Shown: positions 8,888-18,370 of the stretch, piece by piece | Layout: each line of letters begins with the position of its first letter | How positions within the stretch are numbered: the stretch's first letter is position 1 | Source: Streptomyces sp. NBC_01233 | GTDB taxonomy: Bacteria; Actinomycetota; Actinomycetes; Streptomycetales; Streptomycetaceae | Assembly (NCBI RefSeq): GCF_035989305.1 | Contig: NZ_CP108514.1 | Location: 6,056,501-6,120,500, forward strand | Direction of reading: 5' to 3' | DNA: 64,000 nt | The notes under the pieces: model-generated | What the model was told of the DNA's origin: nothing | Seen by the model: only the letters and a program-made list of their open reading frames with translations | Databases searched by the model: none | Position numbers and translations under genes: made by a program

Positions 8888-9601
8888 TCACAGGGTGAGC
8901 AGCCAGCGGCCGCCGCCGACCAGTGAACACAGCGCGACGATGTGGAAGAACAGCAGCCACACCACCGGATGCAGATGGGTGAGACGGCCCAGCTGGTCGG
9001 CATCGGAATCCGGGGCTCCGCCATTCCTGCGCTTGGCCCCCAGCTCGAAGACCGGCCGGACCCCGCCGAGCAGCAGGAACCACACCACCAGGTAGGCGAA
9101 GGCGGCCTGCACCTCGGCCGGGGTCAGCCAGGACACCAGGAGGAAGGCCCCGCCCGTCAGCACCACGGTCAGCGCCCCGTACGCGTTCCGGATCATCACC
9201 AGCATCACCACCAGCAGGGCGGTGGCCGCCCACAGCAGCAGCGTGATCCGGTGCGCGGAGAGCAGTGCCGCCCCGCCGAGCCCGAGCAGCGAGGGCGCCG
9301 TGTACCCGCCGGCGGCGGTCAGGATCATGCCGAGCCCGGTCGGCTTGCCCCGGCTGACGGTGACCCCGCTCGTGTCCGAGTGCAGCCGTATCCCGCTGAG
9401 GCGCCGTCCGGTCAGCAGCGCCAGCAGGCCGTGCCCGCCCTCGTGCGCGATGGTGATGGCGTTGCGTGAGAGCCGCCACAGCGGCCGGGGCCCCACGGCG
9501 GCCAGCGCGACCAGGCCGGTCACGATCACCAGCCACCGGTCGGGCGGGGTCTGTATGCCCGTGAGCCGGTCCCACAGGCCGGCCGTCGTGCTGCTGTCCA
9601 T
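8888..9601 (-). CDS. M50-family membrane metallopeptidase
   Basis: 237 residues with about six hydrophobic segments. The zinc motif HExxH appears as 'HEGGH' in '[19 protein letters not shown]' (about 53-57), next to a membrane helix, as in M50B (S2P/SpoIVFB-like) proteases. A later Asp/Asn ligand is not obvious: the 'LHPVVW' segment near the C-terminus is the only conserved-looking candidate. It may cleave membrane-bound substrates or be a structural homologue. It diverges from the SRAP gene. Confidence 0.75.
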   Translation of the reverse strand: MDSSTTAGLWDRLTGIQTPPDRWLVIVTGLVALAAVGPRPLWRLSRNAITIAHEGGHGLLALLTGRRLSGIRLHSDTSGVTVSRGKPTGLGMILTAAGGYTAPSLLGLGGAALLSAHRITLLLWAATALLVVMLVMIRNAYGALTVVLTGGAFLLVSWLTPAEVQAAFAYLVVWFLLLGGVRPVFELGAKRRNGGAPDSDADQLGRLTHLHPVVWLLFFHIVALCSLVGGGRWLLTL

Positions 9602-9654
9602 GAGGTGGCGGACTCCTTGCGGTGGTGACGGGGTGACATGGCAGTGTGGCAGCC

Positions 9655-10473
9655 ATGTGCGGACGGTATGCGGCGAGTCGTGGGCCCGAGGACCTCGTGG
9701 AGGCCTTCGGCATCGAGAAGTGGGAGCCGGAGGAGGCCCTGGCCCCCGACTGGAACGTGGCCCCGACGAAAGAGGTCCACGTCGTCCTCGACCGTCCCCT
9801 CAAGGACGCTTCGCACCCGCGTCCGGTTCGCCAGCTGCGCACCCTGAAATGGGGCCTGGTCCCCTCCTGGGCGCAGAACCCCGACGGCGCCGCCCGGATG
9901 ATCAACGCCCGGTCCGAGACCCTGCACGAGAAGCCGTCCTTCCGCCGCCCCTTCGCGCAGCGCCGCTGCATCGTCCCCGCCGACGGCTACTACGAATGGG
10001 TCACCGCCCACGACGAGCGGCAGCTGGAGGTGGAGGGGAAGAGGAAACGGGCCCGCAAGCAGCCCTGGTTCGTGCTCCCCTCCGACGGCTCCGTCTTCGC
10101 CATGGCCGGGATATACGAGTTCTGGCGCGACCGGACGCTGCCCGACGAGCACCCGCTCGCGTGGTGGGTCACCTGCTCGGTGATCACCACCGAGGCCGAG
10201 ACGGGACCCCTGGGCGTACCCCCGGCCGAAGGGCCGCGCTCGCTGTCCGAGATCCACCCGCGGATGCCGCTGATGCTGCCCCCGGACCGCTGGGACGCCT
10301 GGCTGGACCCCGCGAACACCGACACCGAGGGCTCCCTGCGGGAGCTGCTGGCGCCGCCGCCGGGCGGGCTGATGCGGGCCTACCCGGTGTCCACCGCCGT
10401 GAGCAGCGTCCGCAACAACGGGCCGGAGCTGCTGGAAGAGCTGGCCGCGCCGGAGGAGGCGACCCTCTTCTAG
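9655..10473 (+). CDS. SRAP-domain DNA-protein crosslink protein (YedK/HMCES family)
   Basis: 272 residues. The catalytic Cys2 must become the N-terminus, so the start is ATG 9655 ('MCGRYAAS') and not the ATG three codons upstream. In this family Cys2 forms a thiazolidine with abasic sites in single-stranded DNA. Also present are 'APDWNVAPTKEV' (Asn of the active site), 'WGLVPSWA', 'NARSET' and 'RCIVPADGYYEW' with the conserved Glu, and a late 'HPRMPLML' His. All key residues are intact. It is divergent from the M50 gene and followed 26 bases later by a hydrolase gene, so the two may be cotranscribed. Confidence 0.93.
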   Translation: MCGRYAASRGPEDLVEAFGIEKWEPEEALAPDWNVAPTKEVHVVLDRPLKDASHPRPVRQLRTLKWGLVPSWAQNPDGAARMINARSETLHEKPSFRRPFAQRRCIVPADGYYEWVTAHDERQLEVEGKRKRARKQPWFVLPSDGSVFAMAGIYEFWRDRTLPDEHPLAWWVTCSVITTEAETGPLGVPPAEGPRSLSEIHPRMPLMLPPDRWDAWLDPANTDTEGSLRELLAPPPGGLMRAYPVSTAVSSVRNNGPELLEELAAPEEATLF

Positions 10474-10499
10474 GCGCCGCCCCGGGCAGGATGGGGTGC

Positions 10500-11144
10500 A
10501 TGACCACGCGTACCGAGACCGTAGACACCCCGGCGGGCGAGGCCCGCATCACCTGGCACACCGCCCGCGCGGCGAAGCTGGTGCTCGCCGTGAGCCACGG
10601 CGCCGGCGGCGGCATCGAGGCCCGCGACCTGCAGGCGCTGGCCGCCGCCCTGCCCGCCCGCGGGATCACGGTCGCGCTGGTCGAACAGCCCTGGCGGGTC
10701 GCCGGGAAGAAGGTCGCCGCCGCGCCCAAGGTGCTGGACGAGGGATGGCGCGCACTGTGGCCCGCGCTCGCGAAGCCCGGGCTGCCGGTGGTCGCGGGCG
10801 GTCGCAGCGCCGGGGCCCGGGTGGCCTGCCGGACCGCCGTCGAGCTGGGCGCCGCCGGGGTGCTGGCGCTGGCGTTCCCGCTGCACCCGCCGGGCCGGCC
10901 GGAGAAGTCCCGCGCCGCGGAGCTCACCGGGGCCGGCCGGCCCACGCTCGTGGTCCAGGGCGGCCGGGACCCCTTCGGGCGTCCCGCGGAGTTCCCCGCG
11001 GGAGAGCACGCGCTGGTGGAGATCCCGTACGGCGATCACGGTTTCGCCATCCCGAAGAAGGCGGACCTCACCCAGGACGAGGCCCTCGGGAAGATCACCG
11101 GGGCGGTCACGGAATGGCTGCTGGCGCTCCCGGCCGGGAAGTAG
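10500..11144 (+). CDS. alpha/beta-hydrolase-fold protein
   Basis: 214 residues. An N-terminal '[18 protein letters not shown]' supplies the oxyanion-hole His-Gly. The nucleophile elbow reads 'GGRSAGAR' (G-x-S-x-G), an Asp follows in '[11 protein letters not shown]', and the catalytic His is in '[10 protein letters not shown]'. This is the KANL3/dienelactone-hydrolase-like group of bacterial hydrolases of unknown substrate. ATG at 10500 is preceded by 'gggcagg'. It lies just downstream of the SRAP gene. Confidence 0.85.
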   Translation: MTTRTETVDTPAGEARITWHTARAAKLVLAVSHGAGGGIEARDLQALAAALPARGITVALVEQPWRVAGKKVAAAPKVLDEGWRALWPALAKPGLPVVAGGRSAGARVACRTAVELGAAGVLALAFPLHPPGRPEKSRAAELTGAGRPTLVVQGGRDPFGRPAEFPAGEHALVEIPYGDHGFAIPKKADLTQDEALGKITGAVTEWLLALPAGK

Positions 11145-11191
11145 CGGGAGCGGGGAGGAAGCGGAAGGTCCGAAAACCCGTCCGGTGCGCG

Positions 11192-11217
11192 GGAATGCGC
11201 TGCCCGGCCCTTCTGTT
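11192..11217 (+). promoter_or_regulatory. sigma-R-dependent promoter of sigR (p2 type)
   Basis: ggaat at 11192-11196 and gtt at 11215-11217 are separated by exactly 18 bases, the GGAAT-N18-GTT consensus used by sigma-R in S. coelicolor. Predicted transcription would start near 11223 and include the upstream ATG of the long SigR form. This is the expected positive feedback promoter. Confidence 0.85.
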
Positions 11218-11265
11218 GTCTCGGATGTCGGTACGTACGGGAACTTGTCGGAGGAGAGGGAGCGC

Positions 11266-12075
11266 ATGACCCAGGTCATCAGTCAGAACCGTCGGCAGGC
11301 CGCTGACCTGGACTGGACTGTTCTTCCTGCCCCCAAGCGCAGCACGCTTCGGGCGGCGGAGGGCCGGGATGGTCGACTATTCTCCGATTCGAGCGGATCC
11401 GCTTTCGGAGCCGCCACGCAGTCGGAGGAGGTGGGTCCTGTCGCTGGGACCGACGAAGGCCACGCGGAGGAGACGACCCCGGAGCGCAATGCGCGCTTCG
11501 AGCGGGACGCCCTCGGCTACCTCGACCAGATGTACTCGGCCGCGCTGCGCATGACGCGCAACCCGGCCGACGCCGAGGACCTGGTCCAGGAGACGTACGC
11601 GAAGGCATACGCGTCCTTCCACCAGTTCCGCGAGGGCACCAACCTGAAGGCGTGGCTGTACCGCATCCTGACCAACACGTTCATCAACTCCTACCGCAAG
11701 AAGCAGCGCGAGCCCCAGCGCAGCGCCGCGGAGGAGATCGAGGACTGGCAGCTGGCGCGCGCCGAGTCGCACATGTCGACCGGACTGCGCTCCGCCGAGT
11801 CGCAGGCGCTCGACCACCTGCCCGATTCGGACGTGAAGGAAGCGCTCCAGGCGATTCCCGAGGAGTTCCGCATCGCGGTCTACCTTGCCGACGTAGAGGG
11901 CTTTGCGTACAAGGAGATCGCGGACATCATGGGTACACCCATCGGTACGGTCATGTCGCGACTGCACCGTGGCCGCCGTCAACTCCGCGGAATGCTGGAG
12001 GACTATGCCCGCGAGCGCGGGCTGGTTCCCGCCGGCGCGGGAGAGTCGAACGACCGGAAAGGCTCGGGCTCATGA
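11266..12075 (+). CDS. sigR: ECF sigma factor SigR (thiol-oxidative stress), long form; short form starts 11431
   Basis: RNA-polymerase sigma factor for the disulfide-stress regulon. Region 2 ('[26 protein letters not shown]') and region 4 ('[26 protein letters not shown]') are nearly identical to the S. coelicolor protein; each is quoted in part. Two in-frame starts are supported. ATG 11266, with 'ggaggagaggg' upstream, gives 269 residues. GTG 11431, with 'ggaggag' directly upstream, gives 214. The difference is exactly 55 codons, matching the unstable sigma-R' extension known from S. coelicolor. Its stop overlaps the start of rsrA (ATGA). Confidence 0.95.
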   Translation: MTQVISQNRRQAADLDWTVLPAPKRSTLRAAEGRDGRLFSDSSGSAFGAATQSEEVGPVAGTDEGHAEETTPERNARFERDALGYLDQMYSAALRMTRNPADAEDLVQETYAKAYASFHQFREGTNLKAWLYRILTNTFINSYRKKQREPQRSAAEEIEDWQLARAESHMSTGLRSAESQALDHLPDSDVKEALQAIPEEFRIAVYLADVEGFAYKEIADIMGTPIGTVMSRLHRGRRQLRGMLEDYARERGLVPAGAGESNDRKGSGS

Positions 12076-12377
12076 GTTGCGGAGAGCCGCACGAGACAGA
12101 GTGCTCTGAGGTCCTGGACCACCTGTACGAGTTCCTCGACCATGAGATGCCCGACAGCGACTGCACGAAGTTCGAGACCCACTTCGGCGAGTGCAATCCC
12201 TGTCTGGAGAAGTACGGCCTGGAGCAGGCCGTGAAGAAGCTGGTCAAGCGCTGCTGCGGGTCGGACGACGTGCCGAGCGACCTGCGGTCGAAGGTGATGG
12301 GCCGGATCGAGCTGATCCGGTCGGGGCAGGCGGTGCCCGATCACGACGTCACCGCCGACAACCCCGCCCCCGGCTGA
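12072..12377 (+). CDS. rsrA: redox-sensing zinc anti-sigma factor RsrA
   Basis: 101 residues. Holds SigR inactive while reduced and Zn-bound. All residues known from S. coelicolor RsrA are in place: Cys3, Cys11, Cys31, His37, Cys41, Cys44, Cys61 and Cys62, giving the ZAS motif H37-x3-C41-x2-C44. Disulfide formation releases Zn and SigR. The ATG overlaps the sigR stop by four bases (ATGA at 12072-12075), so translation is coupled and stoichiometry with SigR is set. Confidence 0.97.
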   Translation: MSCGEPHETECSEVLDHLYEFLDHEMPDSDCTKFETHFGECNPCLEKYGLEQAVKKLVKRCCGSDDVPSDLRSKVMGRIELIRSGQAVPDHDVTADNPAPG

Positions 12378-12568
12378 CCTGATCGGCGAAACACGGAACA
12401 ACCGCCCCCGGAAGGGCACTTCGTTCACCCGAATGTGCTAATCCGGGGGCGTCCACATGGCGCAATACGAAAATGTGGCCCACCTCGCTCGGGGCCCCAC
12501 TTATTCTCCCCATTCGGTACCGGTGTGATTCGGTACCCGGCTTGAACCGCCCAGGGGAGGAGAGCGCC

Positions 12569-14212
12569 ATGCGGGTACTTCCGCCGGTGGCGCGCGGATA
12601 CATCCTGTGCGCGGTCCTCGCGGCCGCGGCGTGCGTCGCCCCCGCCCTCACGGATTCCGGTACGCCCTGGGCGGCCGTCGTCCTGCTCGCCCTGCTCTAC
12701 CTCGGCTGCGAACTCGTGAAGACCTGCCCGCTGCCGGGCAGCCGGGTGCCCGAGGGCATCGGCTCCTTCTTCCCCGTGGTGCTCGCCGCCGTCTTCCTCC
12801 TGCCGCCCGCCGCCGCCGCGCTCGTGGCGCTGCCCGGCGGATTCGCGGGGACCGTGGCCGAGCGGCCCGCCCGGGTGCGCCGGGTGTGGCACGGCGCGCA
12901 GCAGGCCATGGCCGCCTGGGCCGCCGGCCAGGCGTACGGGCTGCTGCGCGGTCCGGCCGCCCTCGGCGGAGGGCCTTCCGTGGGGTCCGGTCCCCCCGGG
13001 TGGGTGGCGGACTTCCCCTACGTGGTGCTCCCCGCGTCGGCAGCGGCCGTCGTCTTCTGCCTGGTGCTCACCGCCCTCGACGGCGGGATCCTGGCCACCG
13101 CCGAACGCCGGCCCGCCGCCACCGCCTGGCGCGGACTGCTCACCCTCTCCCTCGTCCCGCACTGCGTCCACGGCCTCGCCGGACTGATGATGGCCGTCAT
13201 GTGGCGCAGCCCGTACGGGCTTCCGGCAGCACTGCTCGTCCTGCTGCCGATGTACGTCTCCTGCTGGGTCTTCGCCCAGTACCACCGCGAGCGGGCCGCC
13301 CACCGGGCCACCATCCGCGCCCTCGTCCAGGCCGTCGACATCAAGGACCGCTACACCCGCGGCCACAGCGAACGGGTCGGCCAGGCCTCCGCGCTGATCG
13401 CCCGCGAGCTGGGCATGGCAGACGACCGGATGGAGGTCGTGCGGACCGCCGGGATCCTCCACGACGTCGGCAAACTGGGCGTCCCCACCCGGCTGCTGCG
13501 CAAGGACGGGCCGCTCACCCCGGAGGAACGCCGGATCATCGAGCTGCACCCCGAGTACGGGCACGAGATGGTGCGCGGCATCGGCTTCCTCGGCGAGGCC
13601 CGGTCCGCGATCCTGCACCACCACGAGCGGGTCGACGGCTCCGGCTACCCGTACGGGCTGACCGGCGAGCAGATCCCGGTACTGGCCCGGGTGGTGGCGG
13701 TGGCCGACGCCTTCGACGCGATGACCTCGACCCGCTCCTACAGCCGGGCCCGGCCGGTGCCGGTGGCCCTGGCCGAGCTGGACCGGTGTGCGGGGGCCCA
13801 CTTCGACCCGGCGATGGTGCGGGCCCTGGCGGGCGCCATTCGCCGGCACGGATGGCACCCGGTGGTCACCTCGGACGAGGACCTCCAGGTGATCAGCGCA
13901 AACGCTCCCGCCGGGGTCGCGGGTGCCGGCACGCCGGGGCCGGGGCCGTCGGTACCGCCGGGCCAGGGCCAGGGCCCGGCCGTGCCGGCTCCGCCTGCCG
14001 ACAGGGTCCGGGCGGCTCCCGGCCCGGCCGAGGGGAACGGCGGCCCCCTTGCCGAGGGTGCCCGCACGGCCCGATCGGCCGCGCGGACCGCGCTGCGCGC
14101 CCTGCCCGCGCAGGACGCGGCCCGCGCCGGGGGCGATAACCCCGGGAGCAAGGCTCCGCCCGCCGCCGGACGGCCCCGTCGCGACGCGGACGGCGCCGGG
14201 GCGGGCGGATGA
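12569..14212 (+). CDS. membrane HD-GYP-domain protein (putative cyclic-di-GMP phosphodiesterase)
   Basis: 547 residues. The first ~240 form several transmembrane helices (MASE-like sensor region). An HD-GYP domain follows, with 'TRGHSERVG', 'GILHDVGKLGVP', 'LHPEYGHEMV', 'LHHHERVDGSGYPYGL' and 'VADAFDAMTSTRSY'. All metal-site His/Asp residues and the GYP element are intact, so hydrolysis of cyclic-di-GMP or a related dinucleotide is plausible. The last ~110 residues are a Pro/Ala/Gly-rich disordered tail. ATG 12569 has 'ggggaggag' upstream. Its stop overlaps the next gene (ATGA). Confidence 0.88.
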   Translation: MRVLPPVARGYILCAVLAAAACVAPALTDSGTPWAAVVLLALLYLGCELVKTCPLPGSRVPEGIGSFFPVVLAAVFLLPPAAAALVALPGGFAGTVAERPARVRRVWHGAQQAMAAWAAGQAYGLLRGPAALGGGPSVGSGPPGWVADFPYVVLPASAAAVVFCLVLTALDGGILATAERRPAATAWRGLLTLSLVPHCVHGLAGLMMAVMWRSPYGLPAALLVLLPMYVSCWVFAQYHRERAAHRATIRALVQAVDIKDRYTRGHSERVGQASALIARELGMADDRMEVVRTAGILHDVGKLGVPTRLLRKDGPLTPEERRIIELHPEYGHEMVRGIGFLGEARSAILHHHERVDGSGYPYGLTGEQIPVLARVVAVADAFDAMTSTRSYSRARPVPVALAELDRCAGAHFDPAMVRALAGAIRRHGWHPVVTSDEDLQVISANAPAGVAGAGTPGPGPSVPPGQGQGPAVPAPPADRVRAAPGPAEGNGGPLAEGARTARSAARTALRALPAQDAARAGGDNPGSKAPPAAGRPRRDADGAGAGG

Positions 14213-15471
14213 GGGGCGCGGCCGTGTGGACGGTGCGGGGAGCCGCGGCCGTGCTCACCGTCGTCGCCCTCGGGCACACCCTGTGGAACGGTGTCGTCGA
14301 GCCCGGTGCCGCCCTGGCGTTCGGCGCGCTGATCGCCGTCGGCGAGCTCGCCCGCCGGGACCGGCGGGACGGCTCCGTCGACCGGCTGCCCGCGCCGCTC
14401 GGCTCCGCCGGGGCACTCGCCTACGCCCTGCTCGGCCAGAACGCGGGCCAGCCCACCTGCCACGGGGCGCTCCAGATCGTCGCGGTCGTCGTCGCGGCGG
14501 CCCTCGCCGGGATCGTCCCGCACATCGCCCGGGGCCGCGGCCCGGCCCTCGACCACCTGTCCCGCCGGGTGCTGACCGTCGGCTTCGCCGCCGTCTGTTT
14601 CCAGCCGCTCTACAACTCCGGCCGACTGGAGGAACGGGTGGGCCAGGGCCCGTACCTCGTCGTCTTCCTGCTCTGCCTCCTCGGCCTCACCGCCCTGTGC
14701 GACGCCGTCCTCGCGGCCGCGCTGGCCGGGGCCCGCACCGACTGGCCGTACGGCCCCCTGCTGCGCGCCGAGCTGCGCGCCCAGCTCGGCGTCGGCGCGG
14801 CGATCTGCGCCACCGGGGTCGTGATGGCGCTCGGTGCGGCCGTCGCGGGCCTGTGGGCCGTACCCGTCTTCAGCGTGCCCCTGCTGCTGACCCAGCTGTC
14901 CTTCCACCGGATCACCGCGGTCCGCACCACCTACCGCCAGACCATCACCTCCCTGGCCCGCGCCACCGAGATCGCCGGCTACACCCGGCCCGGCCACGCC
15001 CGCCGGGTCGCCGCCCTGAGCTGCGCCGTCGGCCGGGAGCTGGGTCTGTCGGAGCGGGAGCTCACGGTGCTGGAGTACGCCGCCCTGATGCACGACATCG
15101 GCCAGCTCTCGCTCGTCGACCCGGTCCCGGACGGGGCCACCGCCGGGCTGCCCGCCGCCGAGGCCCGCCGGATCGCCGGGCTGGGCGGGGAGGTGGCCCG
15201 GCAGACCGGGGTGCCGGCCGAGGTCGCCGTGGTGGTGGAGCGGCAGGCGGACCCGTACCGGCAGCAGCCCGTGCTGGCCCGCATCGTGCGTACGGTGAAC
15301 GCGTACGACGACCTGGGCGGCGGGAGCCGTCACCCGGGCGGCTCACTGGCCGCCCTGGAGCAGCTCCGCCTGGGCACCGGGCACGATTACCAGCCGGAGG
15401 TCGTGGAGTGTCTGGCGAGGGTTCTGGCCAGGGGTGGACGTGACAGAGTTGTTCCTGTCCGACCGGGATAA
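14209..15471 (+). CDS. membrane protein with degenerate HD domain
   Basis: 420 residues, translationally coupled to the HD-GYP gene by an ATGA overlap. The N-terminal half has about six to seven membrane helices. The C-terminal half matches an HD domain: 'TRPGHARRVAALSCAVGRELG' in part and 'AALMHDIGQLSLVDP'. The Lys of HDxGK is replaced by Gln, the HHE-x2-DGxGYP stretch is reduced to 'VVVERQADPYRQQP', and the later metal ligands are missing. It is therefore probably catalytically inactive and may bind or regulate the upstream phosphodiesterase. This partnership is inferred from coupling and similarity only. Confidence 0.8.
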   Translation: MRGAAVWTVRGAAAVLTVVALGHTLWNGVVEPGAALAFGALIAVGELARRDRRDGSVDRLPAPLGSAGALAYALLGQNAGQPTCHGALQIVAVVVAAALAGIVPHIARGRGPALDHLSRRVLTVGFAAVCFQPLYNSGRLEERVGQGPYLVVFLLCLLGLTALCDAVLAAALAGARTDWPYGPLLRAELRAQLGVGAAICATGVVMALGAAVAGLWAVPVFSVPLLLTQLSFHRITAVRTTYRQTITSLARATEIAGYTRPGHARRVAALSCAVGRELGLSERELTVLEYAALMHDIGQLSLVDPVPDGATAGLPAAEARRIAGLGGEVARQTGVPAEVAVVVERQADPYRQQPVLARIVRTVNAYDDLGGGSRHPGGSLAALEQLRLGTGHDYQPEVVECLARVLARGGRDRVVPVRPG

Positions 15472-15548
15472 CCCATGGGTAATGAGCGGCCGTCCGAGTG
15501 GGCATGGTTGGATGCCAGTAAGAGTGTCCGCAAGGCTGCACCGTTGTC

Positions 15549-15587
15549 CCCCAGCCACCGCTGGGAGGGTGCCCCCAGGCAGGCGGG
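15549..15587. repeat. Streptomyces-type CCCCCAG...CTGGGAGGGTGCCCCC element
   Basis: cccccagccaccgctgggag followed by ggtgcccccag forms an inverted repeat between the HD gene and the conserved start of the TPR protein. Related CCCCCAG elements occur at 31003 and 54269. Its presence argues that the TPR gene starts downstream of it. Confidence 0.5.
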
Positions 15588-15591
15588 AATC

Positions 15592-16593
15592 GTGAGGATC
15601 TTCGGGAAGGTACGGCATCGGCCCTCCGCCTCGTGGCGGCAGGCCACCGACCGCGCGTTCACGCTGATCGGTGACGGGCGGTACGAGGACGCGGGCGCGC
15701 TCCTGACCAGAGCCGCGGATCTGGAGCCCTGGCTGTCCGAGTCCTGGTTCAATCTGGCCCTGCTGCACAAGTTCCGGCACGACTGGGAGCAGGCACGGTC
15801 CGCGGGACTGCGCGCCGTGGCCCTGCTGGACCGCGAGACCGGCGCCCCGGACTGGTGGAACGTCGGCATCGCCGCGACCGCGCTGCAGGACTGGCCGCTG
15901 GCCCGGCGCGCCTGGCAGGCGTACGGGCTGAAGGTGCCCGGCGACGCGCACGGTGCGGGCGGCAAGGGCAGTGGCGAACCGGTCGGCATGGAGCTCGGCA
16001 GCGCCGCCGTGCGGCTCTCGCCGGAGGGCGAGGCCGAGGTGGTCTGGGGCCGCCGGCTGGATCCGGCCCGGCTGGAGGTCCTGTCGATCCCGCTGCCCTC
16101 CTCGGGGCGGCGCTGGGGCGAGGTCGTGCTCCACGACGGGGTCCCGCACGGAGAGCGGGTCACCGCGGCCGGTCCCTCGTACCCCGTCTTCGACGAGATC
16201 GAGCTGTGGGCGCCGTCGCCGGTGCCGACCTGGGTGGTGCTGCTGGAGGCGGCCACCGAAGCGGACCGCGACGCGCTGGAGCAGCTGGCCTCGGACGCGG
16301 GCTTCGCCGCCGAGGACTGGTCCTCGTCGGTGCGGCTGCTGTGCCGGACCTGCTCGGAGAGCGAGATGCCCAGCGACGAGGGCGACGGCGAGCACCTGGA
16401 TCCGCACGACCACAGCGAGCCGGGCCACCCCGGACCGCTGGGGCACCGTACGGCCGGCTCCGGCTCCCTGTGGGTGCCCGAGCGTGAATGCGGTATCGCG
16501 GCGCCGGCCGGACTGGTGCGCGGACTGCTCGACGGCTGGGTCGCGGACAGCCCGGGCACCCGTGAGTGGCGGGATCTCGAAGAAGTCTGCTGA
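15592..16593 (+). CDS. TPR-repeat protein of unknown function
   Basis: 333 residues from GTG 15592; an ATG at 15475 would give 372, but the extra codons cover a repeat element and are not protein-like. Two TPR-like helical hairpins are visible near the N-terminus ('[21 protein letters not shown]', '[21 protein letters not shown]' quoted in part). The remainder has a globular mixed fold, an acidic-His stretch '[18 protein letters not shown]' and a Cys pair 'LLCRTCSE'. No enzyme motif is recognised. It is followed by peptide deformylase 82 bases later. Confidence 0.8.
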   Translation: MRIFGKVRHRPSASWRQATDRAFTLIGDGRYEDAGALLTRAADLEPWLSESWFNLALLHKFRHDWEQARSAGLRAVALLDRETGAPDWWNVGIAATALQDWPLARRAWQAYGLKVPGDAHGAGGKGSGEPVGMELGSAAVRLSPEGEAEVVWGRRLDPARLEVLSIPLPSSGRRWGEVVLHDGVPHGERVTAAGPSYPVFDEIELWAPSPVPTWVVLLEAATEADRDALEQLASDAGFAAEDWSSSVRLLCRTCSESEMPSDEGDGEHLDPHDHSEPGHPGPLGHRTAGSGSLWVPERECGIAAPAGLVRGLLDGWVADSPGTREWRDLEEVC

Positions 16594-16675
16594 GCCGGGC
16601 CGTAGGCTGTACGGGCACATCGGTGGCCATTGGCGACCACCGGTGACTTGGACTTACGGAAGGCGTACGGCGGAC

Positions 16676-17311
16676 ATGTCGCAGCAGGAGAACGAGGTTG
16701 TCGAGGTCGTGAACGACGGGTACGTAGTGGACACGGAGGACTGTGCGGAGCGCGAGCTCGCCCACCGTGAGCGCGGCACCGCCCGCCCGATCACCGTCGT
16801 CGGCAACCCGGTCCTGCACAGCGAGTGCAAGGACGTCACCGAGTTCGGCGACGAGCTGGCGCAGCTGATCGACGACATGTTCGCCAGCCAGAAGGCCGCC
16901 GAGGGCGTGGGCCTCGCCGCGAACCAGATCGGCGTGGACGCGAAGGTCTTCGTCTACGACTGCCCGGACGACGACGGTGTGCGGCACACCGGTGTCGTCG
17001 TCAACCCGAAGCTCGTCGAGCTGCCCGCGGGCACCCGGGTGCTGGACGACTCGAACGAGGGCTGCCTGTCGGTCCCGACGGCGTACGCCTCTCTCGCCCG
17101 CCCGGACTACGCCGAGGTCGAGGGCCAGGACGCCCAGGGCAACCCGATCAAGGTGCGGGGCACCGGCTACTTCGCCCGCTGCCTCCAGCACGAGACCGAC
17201 CACCTGTACGGCTACCTCTACATCGACCGCCTCTCGAAGCGGGACCGCAAGGACGCCCTGCGGCAGATGGAAGAGGGCACCCCACGCTACGAGACCGTCC
17301 CGAACGCGTAG
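16676..17311 (+). CDS. def: peptide deformylase
   Basis: 211 residues. Removes the formyl group from nascent proteins; metal-dependent (Fe2+ or Zn2+). The three family motifs are intact: '[10 protein letters not shown]', 'EGCLSVP' (metal Cys) and 'QHETDHL' (HExxH). A ~40-residue N-terminal extension rich in acidic residues precedes the core, as in some actinobacterial deformylases. ATG 16676 follows 'ggaaggcg'. The genome may hold further deformylase genes outside the window. Confidence 0.94.
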   Translation: MSQQENEVVEVVNDGYVVDTEDCAERELAHRERGTARPITVVGNPVLHSECKDVTEFGDELAQLIDDMFASQKAAEGVGLAANQIGVDAKVFVYDCPDDDGVRHTGVVVNPKLVELPAGTRVLDDSNEGCLSVPTAYASLARPDYAEVEGQDAQGNPIKVRGTGYFARCLQHETDHLYGYLYIDRLSKRDRKDALRQMEEGTPRYETVPNA

Positions 17312-17323
17312 CCCCTCGGCCGG

Positions 17324-18289
17324 CTAGGCGGCCTGCGGGCCCCGGAAGGCGCGCCGGAAGGAATTCGGCGTGGTGCCCAGGGTCCGCAGGAAGTGGTGGC
17401 GCAGGGCGGCCGCGTTGCCGAAGCCGGCGCGGCCGGCGATCGAGTCCACCGTCTCGTCGGTCGACTCCAGCAGTTCCTGGGCCAGCAGGACCCGCTGCCG
17501 CAGCACCCACTTGTACGGGGTGGTGCCGGTCTCCTGGAGGAAGCGGCGGGCAAAGGTGCGCGGTGACATGTGTGCGCGCTCCGCGAGCTGCTCGACGGTG
17601 ATCTCCTCCTCCAGGTGGCGGGCCATCCACTCGATCACCTCGCCCACGGTGTCGCAGGAGGTGCGCGGCAGCGGCCGCTCGATGTACTGGGCCTGCCCGC
17701 CGTCCCGGTGGGGCGGTACGACCATCCGCCGCGCGATGGTGTTGGCCACCTCGGCCCCGTGCTCCTGGCGGACGAGGTGCAGGCAGGCGTCGATGCCGGA
17801 GGCGGTGCCGGCGGACGTGATGACCGGTCCCGCGTCGACGTAGAGCACGTCCGGGTCGACCAGCGCCCGCGGGAAGCGCCGGGCCAGGGTCGCGGCGTGC
17901 ATCCAGTGCGTGGTGCAGTGCCGGCCGTCCAGCAGCCCCGCCGCCCCGAGCACGTACGCGCCGCTGCACACGCTGACCACCCGCGCCCCCCGGTCCACCC
18001 CGCGGCGCAGCGCCTCCAGGAGCGGTTGCGGGAACGTACGGTCGCCCGCGTCGCGGAAGGCGGGCACGCAGATCAGGTCGGCGCTCTCCAGCCGCTCCAG
18101 CCCGTGTTCGGGGGAGACCGTGAAGCCGGTGCCGGACATGGCCAGGGGGCCTTCCTGCGCCGCGCACACGGCGAAGTCGTACACCGGCAGTCCGTGATCG
18201 CTGCGGTCGATTCCGAAGACTTCGCAGAAGATCCCGAACTCGAAGGGGGCGATCTCGTCGAGGAGGGCCACGGCCACGTTGGTCAGCAT
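17324..18289 (-). CDS. GlxA-type AraC-family regulator (candidate NrdS)
   Basis: 321 residues. Residues ~1-190 form a DJ-1/PfpI-like class I glutamine-amidotransferase domain with the elbow 'VVSVCSGAYVLGAAGLL'. Residues ~215-315 carry two AraC helix-turn-helix motifs ('LAERAHMSPRTFARRF' and 'IAGRAGFGNAAALRHHF'). The gene is on the nrdAB strand, 425 bases downstream of nrdB. In S. coelicolor an AraC-like gene, nrdS, is cotranscribed with nrdAB, so this may be that gene; a small opposite-strand gene lies in between here. Start ATG 18289 ('MLTNVAVALL'). Confidence 0.85.
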   Translation of the reverse strand: MLTNVAVALLDEIAPFEFGIFCEVFGIDRSDHGLPVYDFAVCAAQEGPLAMSGTGFTVSPEHGLERLESADLICVPAFRDAGDRTFPQPLLEALRRGVDRGARVVSVCSGAYVLGAAGLLDGRHCTTHWMHAATLARRFPRALVDPDVLYVDAGPVITSAGTASGIDACLHLVRQEHGAEVANTIARRMVVPPHRDGGQAQYIERPLPRTSCDTVGEVIEWMARHLEEEITVEQLAERAHMSPRTFARRFLQETGTTPYKWVLRQRVLLAQELLESTDETVDSIAGRAGFGNAAALRHHFLRTLGTTPNSFRRAFRGPQAA

Positions 18290-18370
18290 GCCTCCAGTGT
18301 GGCAGTAATTCGCTCTTTCATGACAGTCCTGCCACTGTGCGAGTTTTCCCCGCAGGAGGACAGTGGACTT

